NCBI RefSeq assembly: GCF_022637555.1
Contig: NZ_CP093342.1
Location: 1,488,001 to 1,552,000 of the forward strand
Direction of reading: 5' to 3'
Length of the DNA: 64,000 bases
Source of the DNA: Microbacterium sp. H1-D42
GTDB taxonomy: Bacteria; Actinomycetota; Actinomycetes; Actinomycetales; Microbacteriaceae
The notes under the pieces are model-generated. The model saw only the letters and a program-made list of their open reading frames with translations. It was not told where the DNA came from and did no database searches. The translations under genes and the position numbers were made by a program. Shown here piece after piece: positions 1 through 8,000 of the stretch (within the stretch, counting starts at the first letter, position 1; each line of letters begins with the position of its first letter).

Positions 1-172
1 GAGTGGGTTCGGGAGCCGGGGGAGTGGGCGGCTTCTCCACCACATGCGGGGTGACGGTGACGACGGGGCCGAGGTCCGGAGCAGGCGGCACCAGCACTGC
101 ATCGGCGGCCCACCAAGCCCCTACCAGCAGTGCGGTACCCACGGGCACCGCGACGAAGGCCCAGCGTCTCAT
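1..172 (-). CDS. Small secreted or membrane-anchored protein, C-terminus cut by window edge
   Basis: The reading frame starts with ATG at 172 and runs leftward without a stop off the window edge, giving 57 residues. The visible N-terminus begins MRRW, has a hydrophobic stretch at about residues 5-28 rich in Val, Ala, Leu and Trp, and continues into a Pro/Val-rich segment typical of the exposed part of an actinobacterial secreted or single-pass membrane protein. An AAGACT box lies six bases before the ATG (179-184), a weak match to the leaderless promoters seen elsewhere in the window. The gene is divergent from the ArsR-like regulator at 304, so that regulator's operator array could affect it. 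No function can be assigned. Confidence 0.5.
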   Translation of the reverse strand, partial: MRRWAFVAVPVGTALLVGAWWAADAVLVPPAPDLGPVVTVTPHVVEKPPTPPAPEPT

Positions 173-250
173 GGCACCAGTCTTGCTGAGATCGCGCGCG
201 GATAACGCCAGATGAGAGGGTTCTCACCATCGGCGAGGCGTGCAGACAAA

Positions 251-301
251 CTTTTGCAAAGAATTGCTTGCAAAGAAGTCTTTGCAAGAGTATCTTTGCA
301 T
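251..301. promoter_or_regulatory. Four phased TTGCAA-type boxes, probable operator of the ArsR-like regulator
   Basis: Four copies of a TTTGCAA palindrome follow each other: CTTTTGCAAAG at 251-261, CTTGCAAAG at 267-275, CTTTGCAAG at 280-288 and CTTTGCAT at 294-301. Their central GC dinucleotides lie at 256, 270, 284 and 298, exactly 14 bp apart. A TATCTT -10-like box (291-296) sits seven bases before the ATG at 304, so the last box overlaps the likely leaderless start site. This layout suggests cooperative autoregulation by the adjacent winged-helix protein; that link is inferred. Confidence 0.6.
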
Positions 302-303
302 GC

Positions 304-912
304 ATGACGAACAACGAGCAGGGACGCACCCTCGACGCAGGCGCACTGAAGGCTCTCGCGCACCCGCTGCGGGTGCGCATCTACGACCTGCTCAGTGAGC
401 GGGGTGCCCAGACGGCCAGTTCGCTCGCGACGCTGATCGGCGAGACCTCCGGGTCGACCAGCTATCACCTGCGTGCCCTCGCCGCACACGATCTGATCCG
501 CGAGGTGCCGGGAAAGGGCACAGGGCGGGAGCGCTGGTGGGAACGTCCGAAGGGTCGCATCAACCTGCCGGGACCCGACGAGAGCATGTCGCCGGCGAAC
601 CGCTCAGCGGCCCAGATCGTCACCGCGGAGTTCTTCCGTCTGCGCCACCAGACGCTGATGGACTACCTCAACCGACCCGCCGACGAGCAGTCGGAGGAGT
701 GGAAGGACGCCGGGCTCGTCATGACGACGATGCTCGATCTCACCCCTGAGCAGATGACCGAGCTCAAGGACCAGCTCAGCGCGGTGGTGGATGCCGCGGT
801 CGAGCGCTACAGCGGCCAGGAGGGCCGCTCCGACACCAGGCGCGTCTCGCTGCGTGCCGAGATCTTCGATCTTCCCGCGGCGAGCAGCCGCGGCCTCGCA
901 CCCAAGGAGTGA
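304..912 (+). CDS. ArsR-like winged helix-turn-helix transcriptional regulator
   Basis: A 202-residue DNA-binding regulator. The ArsR/HTH_20-type winged helix occupies about residues 10-80, with the wing-helix region around SGSTSYHLRAL and a turn rich in Arg/Trp after it. The C-terminal half is helical and acidic and looks like a dimerisation or ligand-binding part. There are no clustered Cys residues, so classic metal sensing is unlikely. I prefer ATG 304 over ATG 268 because the extra 12 residues would be encoded by the TTGCAA box array itself. The next small gene begins 2 bp after its stop. The ligand is unknown. Confidence 0.8.
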   Translation: MTNNEQGRTLDAGALKALAHPLRVRIYDLLSERGAQTASSLATLIGETSGSTSYHLRALAAHDLIREVPGKGTGRERWWERPKGRINLPGPDESMSPANRSAAQIVTAEFFRLRHQTLMDYLNRPADEQSEEWKDAGLVMTTMLDLTPEQMTELKDQLSAVVDAAVERYSGQEGRSDTRRVSLRAEIFDLPAASSRGLAPKE

Positions 913-914
913 TC

Positions 915-1136
915 ATGACCGCTGCAACACTTCACCTCGTCGCCCCGACCCGCCTCGAGCGCGGCCTCCAGGGCATCGCCGCTTCGCTGAGCAGCTACGT
1001 GGATTCCCGCATCGCCGCTCGCGCCGAGCGTCGCGAGATCGCCCTGGACCTGCTGCGCGAGCAGCACGCCCGCAGGCACGACCCTCGGGCCCTCGACATC
1101 GCGCTGCTGTCGATCGGCTCGCGCCCGCGTCCCTGA
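915..1136 (+). CDS. Small Arg-rich hypothetical protein
   Basis: A 73-residue protein starting at ATG 915, preceded by AAGGAG at 904-909 inside the end of the regulator gene, so it is almost certainly co-transcribed and coupled. A GTG at 909 is a possible but less likely start. The sequence is helical with many Arg and Leu residues in the middle (about residues 30-60), no membrane segment and no motif I recognise. Its fixed place behind an ArsR-like regulator hints that it belongs to the same circuit, but no role can be inferred. Confidence 0.55.
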   Translation: MTAATLHLVAPTRLERGLQGIAASLSSYVDSRIAARAERREIALDLLREQHARRHDPRALDIALLSIGSRPRP

Positions 1137-1150
1137 CGCAGAGGCCGGGA

Positions 1151-1366
1151 TCAGTCCTGGAACGGACGTGCGATGACGTCGCCGGATGCTGTCAGCAGGA
1201 CTTCCCAGCCCGCATCGAGCTCGGCGATCGGACGGCCCTCCAGCCAGGTGAGCGTCCAGTACCCGGTCAGGCCCTGTGCCTCGACCTCTGCGATCGCGGG
1301 GCGCAGTTCAGCGGGCACGGATGCCGGCGGCTGTGTGCCCGTGGCCCAGCGCGTTCCGAGCTGCAT
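1151..1366 (-). CDS. Small hypothetical protein coupled to valS
   Basis: A 71-residue protein read leftward from ATG 1366. Its start overlaps the valS stop in a TGATG arrangement (1364-1368), so it is translated by coupling to valS. The sequence is mildly acidic and ends with a short beta-like stretch (WEVLLTASGD). There is no signal peptide or known motif. It is convergent with the small gene ending at 1136, leaving 14 bp between them. Function is unknown. Confidence 0.6.
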   Translation of the reverse strand: MQLGTRWATGTQPPASVPAELRPAIAEVEAQGLTGYWTLTWLEGRPIAELDAGWEVLLTASGDVIARPFQD

Positions 1367-3957
1367 CACGCCTCCACCGGGGCGAGCACGATGTCCGTGA
1401 CGGTCAGCTCATCAGCATCCGCGAACGACAGCTCGGCGATCCGACCCACGGCGCGCAGGTCGTCGGCGGCAGCCCGCAGCGCCGCCACCTTCGCGGCCGG
1501 GGCCGCGATCGTCGCGCTGGTCACCGGGGTCTTCTGCGAGGCCTTGGCCTCGGTCTTCGCTCGGCGGATGCCGATCAGCGCCTCGCTGGCGGCGGTGAGT
1601 ACCGCGGTGTCACCGTCGATACCAAGTGGCGCGGGCCAGGCAGCCGTGTGGATCGAGCCCTCCTCGAACCACGACCACGCCTCTTCGGTCGCGAACGACA
1701 CGATCGGGGCGAGCAGGCGCAGCAGCGTCGACAGCGCCAGGCGCAGCGCGAGGGCGGCGGATGCCTGGCCCACGTCGGTCTGGTCGTAGGCGCGTTCCTT
1801 GACGAGCTCGAGGTAGTCGTCGCAGAACGTCCAGAAGAACGCCTCGGTGATCTCCAGCGCCTTGGCCTGGTCGTAGTTCTCGTACGCCGAAGTCGCGTCG
1901 CGCACCACAGCATCCAGCGTCGTCAGCATCGATGCGTCCAGCGCGTGCGTGACCTGCGCCCCTTCGGGGACGGGGAAGGACAGCACGAACTTCGCCGCAT
2001 TGAGGATCTTGATCGCCAGACGGCGGCCGATCTTCACCTGTGTGGGGTTCTGCGGATCGAAGGCGGCGTCCATGCCGAGGCGGCTCGACGCCGACCAGTA
2101 CCGCACCGCGTCCGAGCCGTGCTTGTCGAGGATGTCGGCCGGGGTGACGACGTTGCCCTTCGACTTCGACATCTTCTTGCGGTCGGGGTCGACGATGAAG
2201 CCGCTGATCGCGGCGTTGCGCCACGGAGAGCGGTGATCCTCGAGAGTGGAGCGCAGCATGGTCGAGAACAGCCAGGTGCGGATGATGTCCTGACCCTGCG
2301 GGCGCAGGTCGAACGGCGCCACGGCGTTCCAGAGCTCTTCGTCGCGCTCCCAGCCGCCGGCGAGCTGCGGGGTCAGCGATGAGGTCGCCCACGTGTCGAA
2401 GATGTCGGCCTCGGCGTCGAATCCGCCCGGCACGCCGCGCTGATCGGCCGTGTAGCCGACCGGCACGTCGCTGGTCGGATCGATCGGCAGCAGGTCGTGT
2501 GCCGGAGTGATCACGCGGTCGTAATCGCGCTCGCCGTTCTCGTCGAGGCCGTACCAGATCGGGATCGGCACGCCGAAGAAGCGCTGGCGCGAGACCAGCC
2601 AGTCGCCGGTCAGGCCACCCACCCAGTTCTCGTAGCGCACGCGCATGAAGTCGGGGTGCCAGGCGAGCTGCTTGCCGTTCTCGATGAGGGTGTCGCGCAG
2701 CTCGGCGTCACGGGCGCCGTTGCGCACGTACCACTGGCGCGTCGACACGATCTCGAGCGGACGGTCGCCCTTCTCGAAGAACTTCACCGCGTGGCTGAAG
2801 GGCTTGCCCACGGCCGTCATGTCGCCGGTCTCCTGCAGCTTCTCGACGATGGCCTTGCGTGCACTGAACACAGTCTTCCCGCCGATGTTCTCGGCGTACC
2901 AGGCGCTCGCGTCGGCGTCGCCCACCGACGCCGGGGCATCCGGCAGGAAGCGGCCGTCGAGGCCGATCGTCGTCATGTTCGGCAGCGATTCGCCCGCGGT
3001 GGTGCGCAGCTCGCGCCACCACACGATGTCGGTCACGTCACCGAAGGTGCAGACCATCGCGGCTCCGGTGCCCTTGTCCGCCAGGGCGAGGTGGTGGCCG
3101 TGGATCTCGATCTCGGCATCGAAGAACGGCGTGCGCACCTTCGTGCCGATCAGGTGTTTGTGCGGACCCTCGGGGTGGGTCACGATCGCGATGCACGCCG
3201 GCAGCAGCTCGGGGCGCGTCGTGTCGACGGCGATCGAGCCCGAGCCGTCAGCGAAGGGGAATTCGATGGTGTGGTAAGCGGCCTGCTGCTCGCGGTCCTC
3301 GAGCTCGGCCTGCGCGATCGCCGAGCGGAAGTCGATGTCCCACAGCGTCGGCGCCAGGGACTGGTAGGCCTCGCCGCGCTCCAGGTTGCGCAGGAACGCG
3401 AGCTGGCTCTGCCGGATCGTGTCGTCCGAGATGGTGCGGTACGTCTGGGTCCAGTCGACACTCAGACCGAGCTGGCGAAACAGCGCCTCGAACTGCTTCT
3501 CGTCCTCGACGGTGAGCTTCTCGCACAGCTCGATGAAGTTGCGGCGGCTCACTGGCAGCTGGTCGGCCGCGCGGGAGGACTTGTTGTCGCCACCCTCGAA
3601 CGGGGGAGTGAAGTCGGGGTCGTAGGGCAGCGAGGGGTCGCAGCGCACGCCGTAGTAGTTCTGCACGCGACGCTCGGTGGGAAGGCCGTTGTCGTCCCAG
3701 CCCATCGGGTAGAACACGTTCTTGCCGCGCATGCGCTCGAAGCGCGCCTTGATGTCGGTGTGCGTGTATGAGAACACGTGGCCGATGTGCAGGCTGCCCG
3801 ACGCCGTCGGCGGGGGCGTGTCGATCGAGTAGACGCTGTCGCGGCCGGATGCGCTCGCGCCGGCGCGGTCGAAGCGGAACGTGCCCTGCTCGGACCAGTT
3901 CTCACCCCACTTCGCTTCGAGGCCTTCGAGTGCGGGCTTGTCGGGAATGCTGGACAT
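1366..3957 (-). CDS. valS: Valyl-tRNA synthetase
   Basis: Class Ia aminoacyl-tRNA synthetase that charges tRNA-Val with valine and edits mischarged threonine; cytoplasmic. The product has 863 residues. The HIGH signature is at residues 57-60 (GSLHIGHVFS) and the KMSKS loop at about 594-598; the editing (CP1) region lies between them and the helical anticodon-binding domain makes up the C-terminus. ATG 3957 is chosen because GAGGAG lies about seven bases upstream and the protein then begins MSSIPDKP. A TAGACT -10 box at 4027-4022 would give a leader of roughly 60 bases; there is no T-box here, unlike ileS. The gene is followed by an overlapping small gene. Confidence 0.97.
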   Translation of the reverse strand: MSSIPDKPALEGLEAKWGENWSEQGTFRFDRAGASASGRDSVYSIDTPPPTASGSLHIGHVFSYTHTDIKARFERMRGKNVFYPMGWDDNGLPTERRVQNYYGVRCDPSLPYDPDFTPPFEGGDNKSSRAADQLPVSRRNFIELCEKLTVEDEKQFEALFRQLGLSVDWTQTYRTISDDTIRQSQLAFLRNLERGEAYQSLAPTLWDIDFRSAIAQAELEDREQQAAYHTIEFPFADGSGSIAVDTTRPELLPACIAIVTHPEGPHKHLIGTKVRTPFFDAEIEIHGHHLALADKGTGAAMVCTFGDVTDIVWWRELRTTAGESLPNMTTIGLDGRFLPDAPASVGDADASAWYAENIGGKTVFSARKAIVEKLQETGDMTAVGKPFSHAVKFFEKGDRPLEIVSTRQWYVRNGARDAELRDTLIENGKQLAWHPDFMRVRYENWVGGLTGDWLVSRQRFFGVPIPIWYGLDENGERDYDRVITPAHDLLPIDPTSDVPVGYTADQRGVPGGFDAEADIFDTWATSSLTPQLAGGWERDEELWNAVAPFDLRPQGQDIIRTWLFSTMLRSTLEDHRSPWRNAAISGFIVDPDRKKMSKSKGNVVTPADILDKHGSDAVRYWSASSRLGMDAAFDPQNPTQVKIGRRLAIKILNAAKFVLSFPVPEGAQVTHALDASMLTTLDAVVRDATSAYENYDQAKALEITEAFFWTFCDDYLELVKERAYDQTDVGQASAALALRLALSTLLRLLAPIVSFATEEAWSWFEEGSIHTAAWPAPLGIDGDTAVLTAASEALIGIRRAKTEAKASQKTPVTSATIAAPAAKVAALRAAADDLRAVGRIAELSFADADELTVTDIVLAPVEA

Positions 3958-4021
3958 GGAGGTCTCCTCGAGCGATGTGTGCGGCACTGTGTGAGCGTGC
4001 CTGAGTGTGGGTTGTCCGCCC

Positions 4022-4027
4022 AGTCTA
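4022..4027 (-). promoter_or_regulatory. Putative valS -10 box
   Basis: TAGACT on the minus strand, matching the actinobacterial TAnnnT -10 consensus, 65 bp upstream of the valS ATG. It is the best promoter candidate in the 123 bp gap between valS and the pentapeptide-like gene. No convincing -35 box is visible. Confidence 0.4.
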
Positions 4028-4080
4028 CCGGGGTGCGTGCGAGCGGGGCGGATGCCGGGGCCGGGTGGAGTGCAGGCCGT

Positions 4081-4731
4081 TCAGTCGCGCAGTCGGATGC
4101 CGAGGCCGGCCGCCATGACCGGTGCGAGCAGCTGCACCTGGAACGGCGACATGGTCACCCCTCGCAGGCTGTTCACGTCGAGGAAGGCGTCTGCATCGAG
4201 GCCGCGCAGATCGACGTGCGCAGCGCGCATCCCGCGGGGGTCGACCTCGTCGGCGCGGCAGTTCTCGAAGCGCACCCTGGTGAGCTCCGCCTGCGGGACG
4301 TCGAGGCTGTGCAGCGTGCAGCCGGTGACGAGGATGTCCTCGCCGCGAGCGCCGCCGAGCGTGAGGTAGTCGACGCGGACATCTGTCAGCTCGAGTTCGG
4401 CGACGCGTGCACTGCTCAGATCGAGCGTTCCGATCCGGCCGCCGACGATCCGCAGACGACGCACGGTGGCATCCCGCATCGTGAGCGAGGCGATGCGCGG
4501 CGCGCTCATCTCGACATCGAGCAGCGTCGCGCCGGTCAGGTCGACGCCCTCCGCGTCGGCCGTGATCCGACACTGCTCGAGCGAGGAATGCGCCAGATCG
4601 ACGTCGCCGCGCAGGGGAACCTCTGCCGCGAGCAGATCGGCGGCACGTCTGGGAACAGCGGGGCTGAGGACGTCGGGCAGGTCGGGTGGGGAGACACGGG
4701 GAGCGATCAGCGAGTCAGTCGAGCGAGCCAT
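4081..4731 (-). CDS. Pentapeptide-repeat-like protein
   Basis: A 216-residue protein whose middle (about residues 40-185) is built from short repeating units with a Leu or Phe every five residues, for example VDLTG, LDVEM, LDLSS, LELTD, VDYLT, HVDLR. This is the pattern of a right-handed quadrilateral beta-helix. Such proteins often act as scaffolds or DNA mimics (the MfpA/Qnr group), but the repeats here are loose and nothing specific points to gyrase. There is no signal peptide. A TAGTCT box six bases before the ATG (4743-4738) indicates a leaderless transcript. The gene is divergent from cstA. Confidence 0.75.
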   Translation of the reverse strand: MARSTDSLIAPRVSPPDLPDVLSPAVPRRAADLLAAEVPLRGDVDLAHSSLEQCRITADAEGVDLTGATLLDVEMSAPRIASLTMRDATVRRLRIVGGRIGTLDLSSARVAELELTDVRVDYLTLGGARGEDILVTGCTLHSLDVPQAELTRVRFENCRADEVDPRGMRAAHVDLRGLDADAFLDVNSLRGVTMSPFQVQLLAPVMAAGLGIRLRD

Positions 4732-4737
4732 CCCGCG

Positions 4738-4743
4738 AGACTA
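4738..4743 (-). promoter_or_regulatory. Leaderless-type -10 box of the pentapeptide-like gene
   Basis: TAGTCT on the minus strand followed by six bases (CGCGGG) and the ATG at 4731. This spacing puts the transcription start at or next to the start codon. Confidence 0.5.
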
Positions 4744-4844
4744 TGCCCGGCCACCGACGCTCGAGTATCAGCATTCTCCCAGGCTTGCTACGTTGGAGGA
4801 GGCGGTTCACGACGACGTCACCGCTGGAAAGGAACAACACTCCT

Positions 4845-6572
4845 ATGTCCCCTGTCCTTCTGATGTTGATCGGGCTGGCCATCTTCGCCGCCGGATACGT
4901 CTTCTACTCCCGTTATCTGGGGAAGAGCATCTTCCGCCTGGACCGCGCGTTCAAGACCCCGGCGCATGAACTGAACGACGGCGTCGACTACGTGCCGACC
5001 AACAAGTTCATCCTGTGGGGTCACCACTTCACGTCCGTGGCCGGTGCGGCGCCCATCGTCGGGCCCGCGATCGCCGTGATCTGGGGATGGCTGCCAGCAT
5101 TCCTGTGGGTCACCATCGGGACGGTGTTCTTCGCCGGCATGCACGATCTCGGTGCCCTGTGGGCGTCCAACCGCAACAAGGGCCGCTCGATCGGCGCGCT
5201 GTCGGAGCGCTACATCGGCAAGCGCGGCGCGAGCCTGTTCCTTGTCGTCATCTTCCTGCTGCTGCTGATGGTCATCGCGGCGTTCGCCGTCGTGATCAAG
5301 AACCTGTTGATCAGCACTCCTACGGCAGTCATCCCCACGTGGGGTGCGATCGTCGTCGCGCTGCTGGTCGGCGTGGCGGTGTACCGCTTGCGCTGGAACC
5401 TGATTCCGGTCACCATCGTCGGCGTCGTCGCTCTCTACTCGCTGATCGTGCTCGGCGACAGGGTGCCGGTCGTCCTCCCCGATGACTTCCTCGGCATGGG
5501 GCCGGCGACCTTCTGGATTCTCGCCCTGTTCGTATACGGTGCGATTGCTTCGCTGCTGCCCGTGTGGGTGCTGCTGCAGCCGCGTGACTATATCAACGGC
5601 GTGCAGCTGTTCGTCGGCCTCATCCTGCTGTTCGGCTCGGTGCTCACAGCCACGCTGTTCTCGGCGGAAGGACTGCATATCGTGGCGCCGGCCATCAACA
5701 CGGCCGTGCCGGAGGGCACGCCCAGCATGGTGCCGCTGCTGTTCGTGACCATCGCGTGCGGTGCAATCTCGGGATTCCACGGCATGGTCTCGTCAGGAAC
5801 CAGCTCGAAGCAGCTCGACAAGGAGACGGATGCCCGCTTCGTCGGCTACTTCGGCGCCGTCGGCGAGGGCCTGCTCTCGCTGGGAACCATCCTCGCCGTC
5901 ATTGCCGGCTTCCGCACGGTCGCCGAGTGGAACGAGGTCTACAGTGCCTTCGGGGCTGGCGGTGTGACCGCGTTCGTCAACGGCGGTGGGGCGATCATGG
6001 AGGCCGGTCTCGGACTGCCGGCGTCGCTGAGCGCCACGGTGCTCGCCACGATGGCCGTGCTCTTCGCGGCGACCACGATGGACACCGGCATGCGTCTGCT
6101 GCGCTTCGTCGTGCAGGAGATCGGCGTGTCGATGAAGGTGCGCATCACCAAGGTGCCCGCGACGATCATCGTCGTCGTGGTGGGCCTCGGCCTGACGTTC
6201 TCGCAGGGGCTCGGCGGCGACGGCGGCCTGCGCATCTGGCCGCTGTTCGGCACGACGAATCAGTTGATGGCGGCTCTGACGCTGTCGATCATCGCCGTGA
6301 TGCTGATCCGCAAGCGGCGCAACCCGCTGCCGGCGCTGCTGCCGCTGGTGTTCGTCTTCGTGCTTTCGTTCTGGGCGGCCATCGAGCAGCTTGCGGCATT
6401 CGCCAACCCGGCGCAGCCGGACTGGCTGTTGCTGGTGCTCGACATCATCATCATCGCCTCCAGCGTGTGGGTGGCGATCGAGGCGGCGATTGCGATGCGC
6501 AAGGCGGCCAACGACCCGCCAGAGCTCGAGCATGAGGATGCTGAGCTGCAGGCGGTGCGCGAAGAGGTCTGA
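4845..6572 (+). CDS. cstA: CstA family carbon-starvation transporter
   Basis: A 575-residue inner-membrane transporter of the CstA/BtsT family, whose characterised members import pyruvate or peptides during carbon limitation. The N-terminal part carries the family sequence around the FILWGHHFTSVAGAAPIVGP stretch (about residues 58-77), and at least a dozen hydrophobic segments follow. The protein is shorter than the E. coli members (about 700), as is common in Gram-positives. ATG 4845 is chosen with GGAAAGGAAC upstream and a hydrophobic N-terminus MSPVLLMLIG; a longer frame upstream would overlap the divergent gene. A TACGTT box at 4789-4794 is a possible -10. The next gene begins at the very next base. 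Confidence 0.93.
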   Translation: MSPVLLMLIGLAIFAAGYVFYSRYLGKSIFRLDRAFKTPAHELNDGVDYVPTNKFILWGHHFTSVAGAAPIVGPAIAVIWGWLPAFLWVTIGTVFFAGMHDLGALWASNRNKGRSIGALSERYIGKRGASLFLVVIFLLLLMVIAAFAVVIKNLLISTPTAVIPTWGAIVVALLVGVAVYRLRWNLIPVTIVGVVALYSLIVLGDRVPVVLPDDFLGMGPATFWILALFVYGAIASLLPVWVLLQPRDYINGVQLFVGLILLFGSVLTATLFSAEGLHIVAPAINTAVPEGTPSMVPLLFVTIACGAISGFHGMVSSGTSSKQLDKETDARFVGYFGAVGEGLLSLGTILAVIAGFRTVAEWNEVYSAFGAGGVTAFVNGGGAIMEAGLGLPASLSATVLATMAVLFAATTMDTGMRLLRFVVQEIGVSMKVRITKVPATIIVVVVGLGLTFSQGLGGDGGLRIWPLFGTTNQLMAALTLSIIAVMLIRKRRNPLPALLPLVFVFVLSFWAAIEQLAAFANPAQPDWLLLVLDIIIIASSVWVAIEAAIAMRKAANDPPELEHEDAELQAVREEV

Positions 6573-6860
6573 GTGATTTTCGACCCTGAGGCGGTCCAGC
6601 GTCTAAGACGACGCTGGACCGCCATCCGGCAGGGGCTCGCGGAGTACTACGCGGGCCCCTACCGGCAGACCCTCGCGCGTGAGCGGCGCGATGAGGACGA
6701 CCTGTTCGCACTGATCGTCCTCGGCGAGGCGCTCGGCGTGCCCGATCCGGCTGCCTACTACAGCGCTGAGCTGATGCCGCTGCTGGCCACCGACTTTCAC
6801 GACTGGCATCGCCGCATGGGCATGCCTCGATCACCCCTGGACCACGTCTCATGCTGCTAG
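6573..6860 (+). CDS. Cory-CC-star family protein
   Basis: A 95-residue protein starting at GTG 6573, immediately after the cstA stop with no gap. It is Arg-rich and helical at the N-terminus, contains a PAAYYSAELMPLL stretch, and ends with SCC, i.e. the last two residues are Cys-Cys. This matches the cory-CC-star family, small actinobacterial proteins found next to cstA and an ArsA-like ATPase, whose name refers to the terminal Cys-Cys. The role is unknown. The paired terminal cysteines might bind a metal, take a lipid, or be presented to the ATPase; this is inference. Its 3' end overlaps the ATPase gene by 10 bp. Confidence 0.8.
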   Translation: MIFDPEAVQRLRRRWTAIRQGLAEYYAGPYRQTLARERRDEDDLFALIVLGEALGVPDPAAYYSAELMPLLATDFHDWHRRMGMPRSPLDHVSCC

Positions 6861-7819
6861 AGGACCTCGACCGTCGGATGCTGTTCATCGGCGGCAAAGG
6901 AGGGGTGGGCAAGACCTCACTGGCATCCGCTGTCGCTCTCGCCCGTGCCCGGGCTGGTGAGCGTGTGCTGGTCGTCTCGACCGACCCCGCCCACAACCTC
7001 GGTCACCTGTGGCAACGGCACGTCGGCGACCAGCCTGTGCGGCTCGCCACGTTCGACGACGGTGCACTCGATGGTGTCGAGATCGACCCGCAAGCCACGA
7101 TCGAGCGGCATCTGGCATCCGTCGAGCAGACCATGATGCGGCTGCTGCCCGAACAGCAGCACGGCGCCGCGCGGGCGCACCTTGAGCGTGCGCGCGAAGC
7201 CCCGGGCAGTCACGAATCGGCTGTGTTGGAGCGCATCGCCGAACTGGCGGAGCTCGGGCAGACGGACTACGACGCCGTGATCTTCGACACCGCGCCCTCA
7301 GGGCACACGCTGCGCCTGCTGGCCCTGCCTGGCCAGCTGGCGGGATGGACGGAGACGCTGCTGCGCAACCGCGACCGTTCCGAGCGATTCTCGGCGGCGA
7401 TGCGCGGCCTGACCGGACGGGATGACCCCGAGGGCACGAGTGAAGCCGAGCTGCGACGCACCCTGCAACGGCGACGCGATCGCTTCGACGCCCTGCAGAA
7501 GGCGATCGGCGATTCGCAGCGCACTGGTTTCGTCGTGGTGTTCACCGCCGAGGCGCTGCCCGTGGCCGAGACCCTCGATGTGGTCGACAGTCTGCGCGCG
7601 ATGCATGTCGAGGTGGCGGCGCTGATCGCGAACCGACGCTCGCCCGCAGATGCCGGCGAGCTGCTGCGCACTCGCCGAATGGGCGAGGACGCGCACCTCG
7701 CTCGCGTCCGTGAGCGGGTGCCGGACGTGATGATCCTCGAAGTGCCGCTGGTGCCGGGGGAGCTGACCGGCTCGGATGCCATCGCACACGTCGCCGATCT
7801 GCTCGAGGCGGCCGGCTGA
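6851..7819 (+). CDS. ArsA/Get3-like ATPase
   Basis: A 322-residue SIMIBI-class ATPase. The deviant Walker A motif GGKGGVGKT is at residues 14-22, a switch I-like STDPAHNLG at about 43-51, and a switch II-like FDTAPSGHTLRLL at about 145-157. These are hallmarks of ArsA/Get3, which power arsenite export or tail-anchored protein delivery. No arsB or arsenic regulator is nearby; the gene instead overlaps the cory-CC-star gene and follows cstA, so a role in handling the small Cys-Cys protein or the CstA transporter is more likely. ATG 6851 is used; ATG 6878 is a possible alternative start that keeps the P-loop. Confidence 0.85.
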   Translation: MLLEDLDRRMLFIGGKGGVGKTSLASAVALARARAGERVLVVSTDPAHNLGHLWQRHVGDQPVRLATFDDGALDGVEIDPQATIERHLASVEQTMMRLLPEQQHGAARAHLERAREAPGSHESAVLERIAELAELGQTDYDAVIFDTAPSGHTLRLLALPGQLAGWTETLLRNRDRSERFSAAMRGLTGRDDPEGTSEAELRRTLQRRRDRFDALQKAIGDSQRTGFVVVFTAEALPVAETLDVVDSLRAMHVEVAALIANRRSPADAGELLRTRRMGEDAHLARVRERVPDVMILEVPLVPGELTGSDAIAHVADLLEAAG

Positions 7820-7838
7820 CACCTCACGACTACGCTGA

Positions 7839-7844
7839 TAGATT
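7839..7844 (+). promoter_or_regulatory. Leaderless-type -10 box of the RHH-VOC pair
   Basis: TAGATT, then six bases (GCTAGC) and the ATG at 7851. TTGC (7843-7846) and GCAA (7853-7856) flank the start codon as an inverted repeat, a plausible autoregulatory site for the ribbon-helix-helix protein. Confidence 0.5.
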
Positions 7845-7850
7845 GCTAGC

Positions 7851-8000
7851 ATGCAAGACTCGCCGAAAGCGCAGTTCAACGTCTACCTGCCACAGGATCT
7901 CGTACGTGCGGTGAAGCACCGCGCGATCGACGAGGGCTCCAGCCTTTCCGCTCTGGTCGAACGCGCGCTGCGCGAGTACCTGGACGGAGTGGACTCGTGA
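7851..8000 (+). CDS. Ribbon-helix-helix (CopG/Arc-type) protein
   Basis: A 49-residue protein that starts with [17 protein letters not shown]. The N-terminal beta strand (about residues 8-13), followed by two helices with the turn [10 protein letters not shown] (about 27-36), is the ribbon-helix-helix fold used by small repressors and antitoxins. It overlaps the next gene by 4 bp (GTGA), so the two are coupled. The partner is a VOC-fold protein rather than a recognisable toxin, so this is more likely a local autoregulator than a classic toxin-antitoxin pair. The inverted repeat spanning its start codon supports autoregulation. Confidence 0.75.
   Translation: MQDSPKAQFNVYLPQDLVRAVKHRAIDEGSSLSALVERALREYLDGVDS

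Noticed and set aside
268..303. Upstream ATG of the ArsR-like regulator
   Set aside because: The extra 12 codons consist of the operator boxes; ATG 304 gives a normal N-terminus and a leaderless promoter.
6851..7819. Arsenic resistance operon
   Set aside because: The ATPase is ArsA-like, but there is no arsB, arsC, acr3 or arsenic-type regulator next to it; it is tied to cstA and a cory-CC-star gene.
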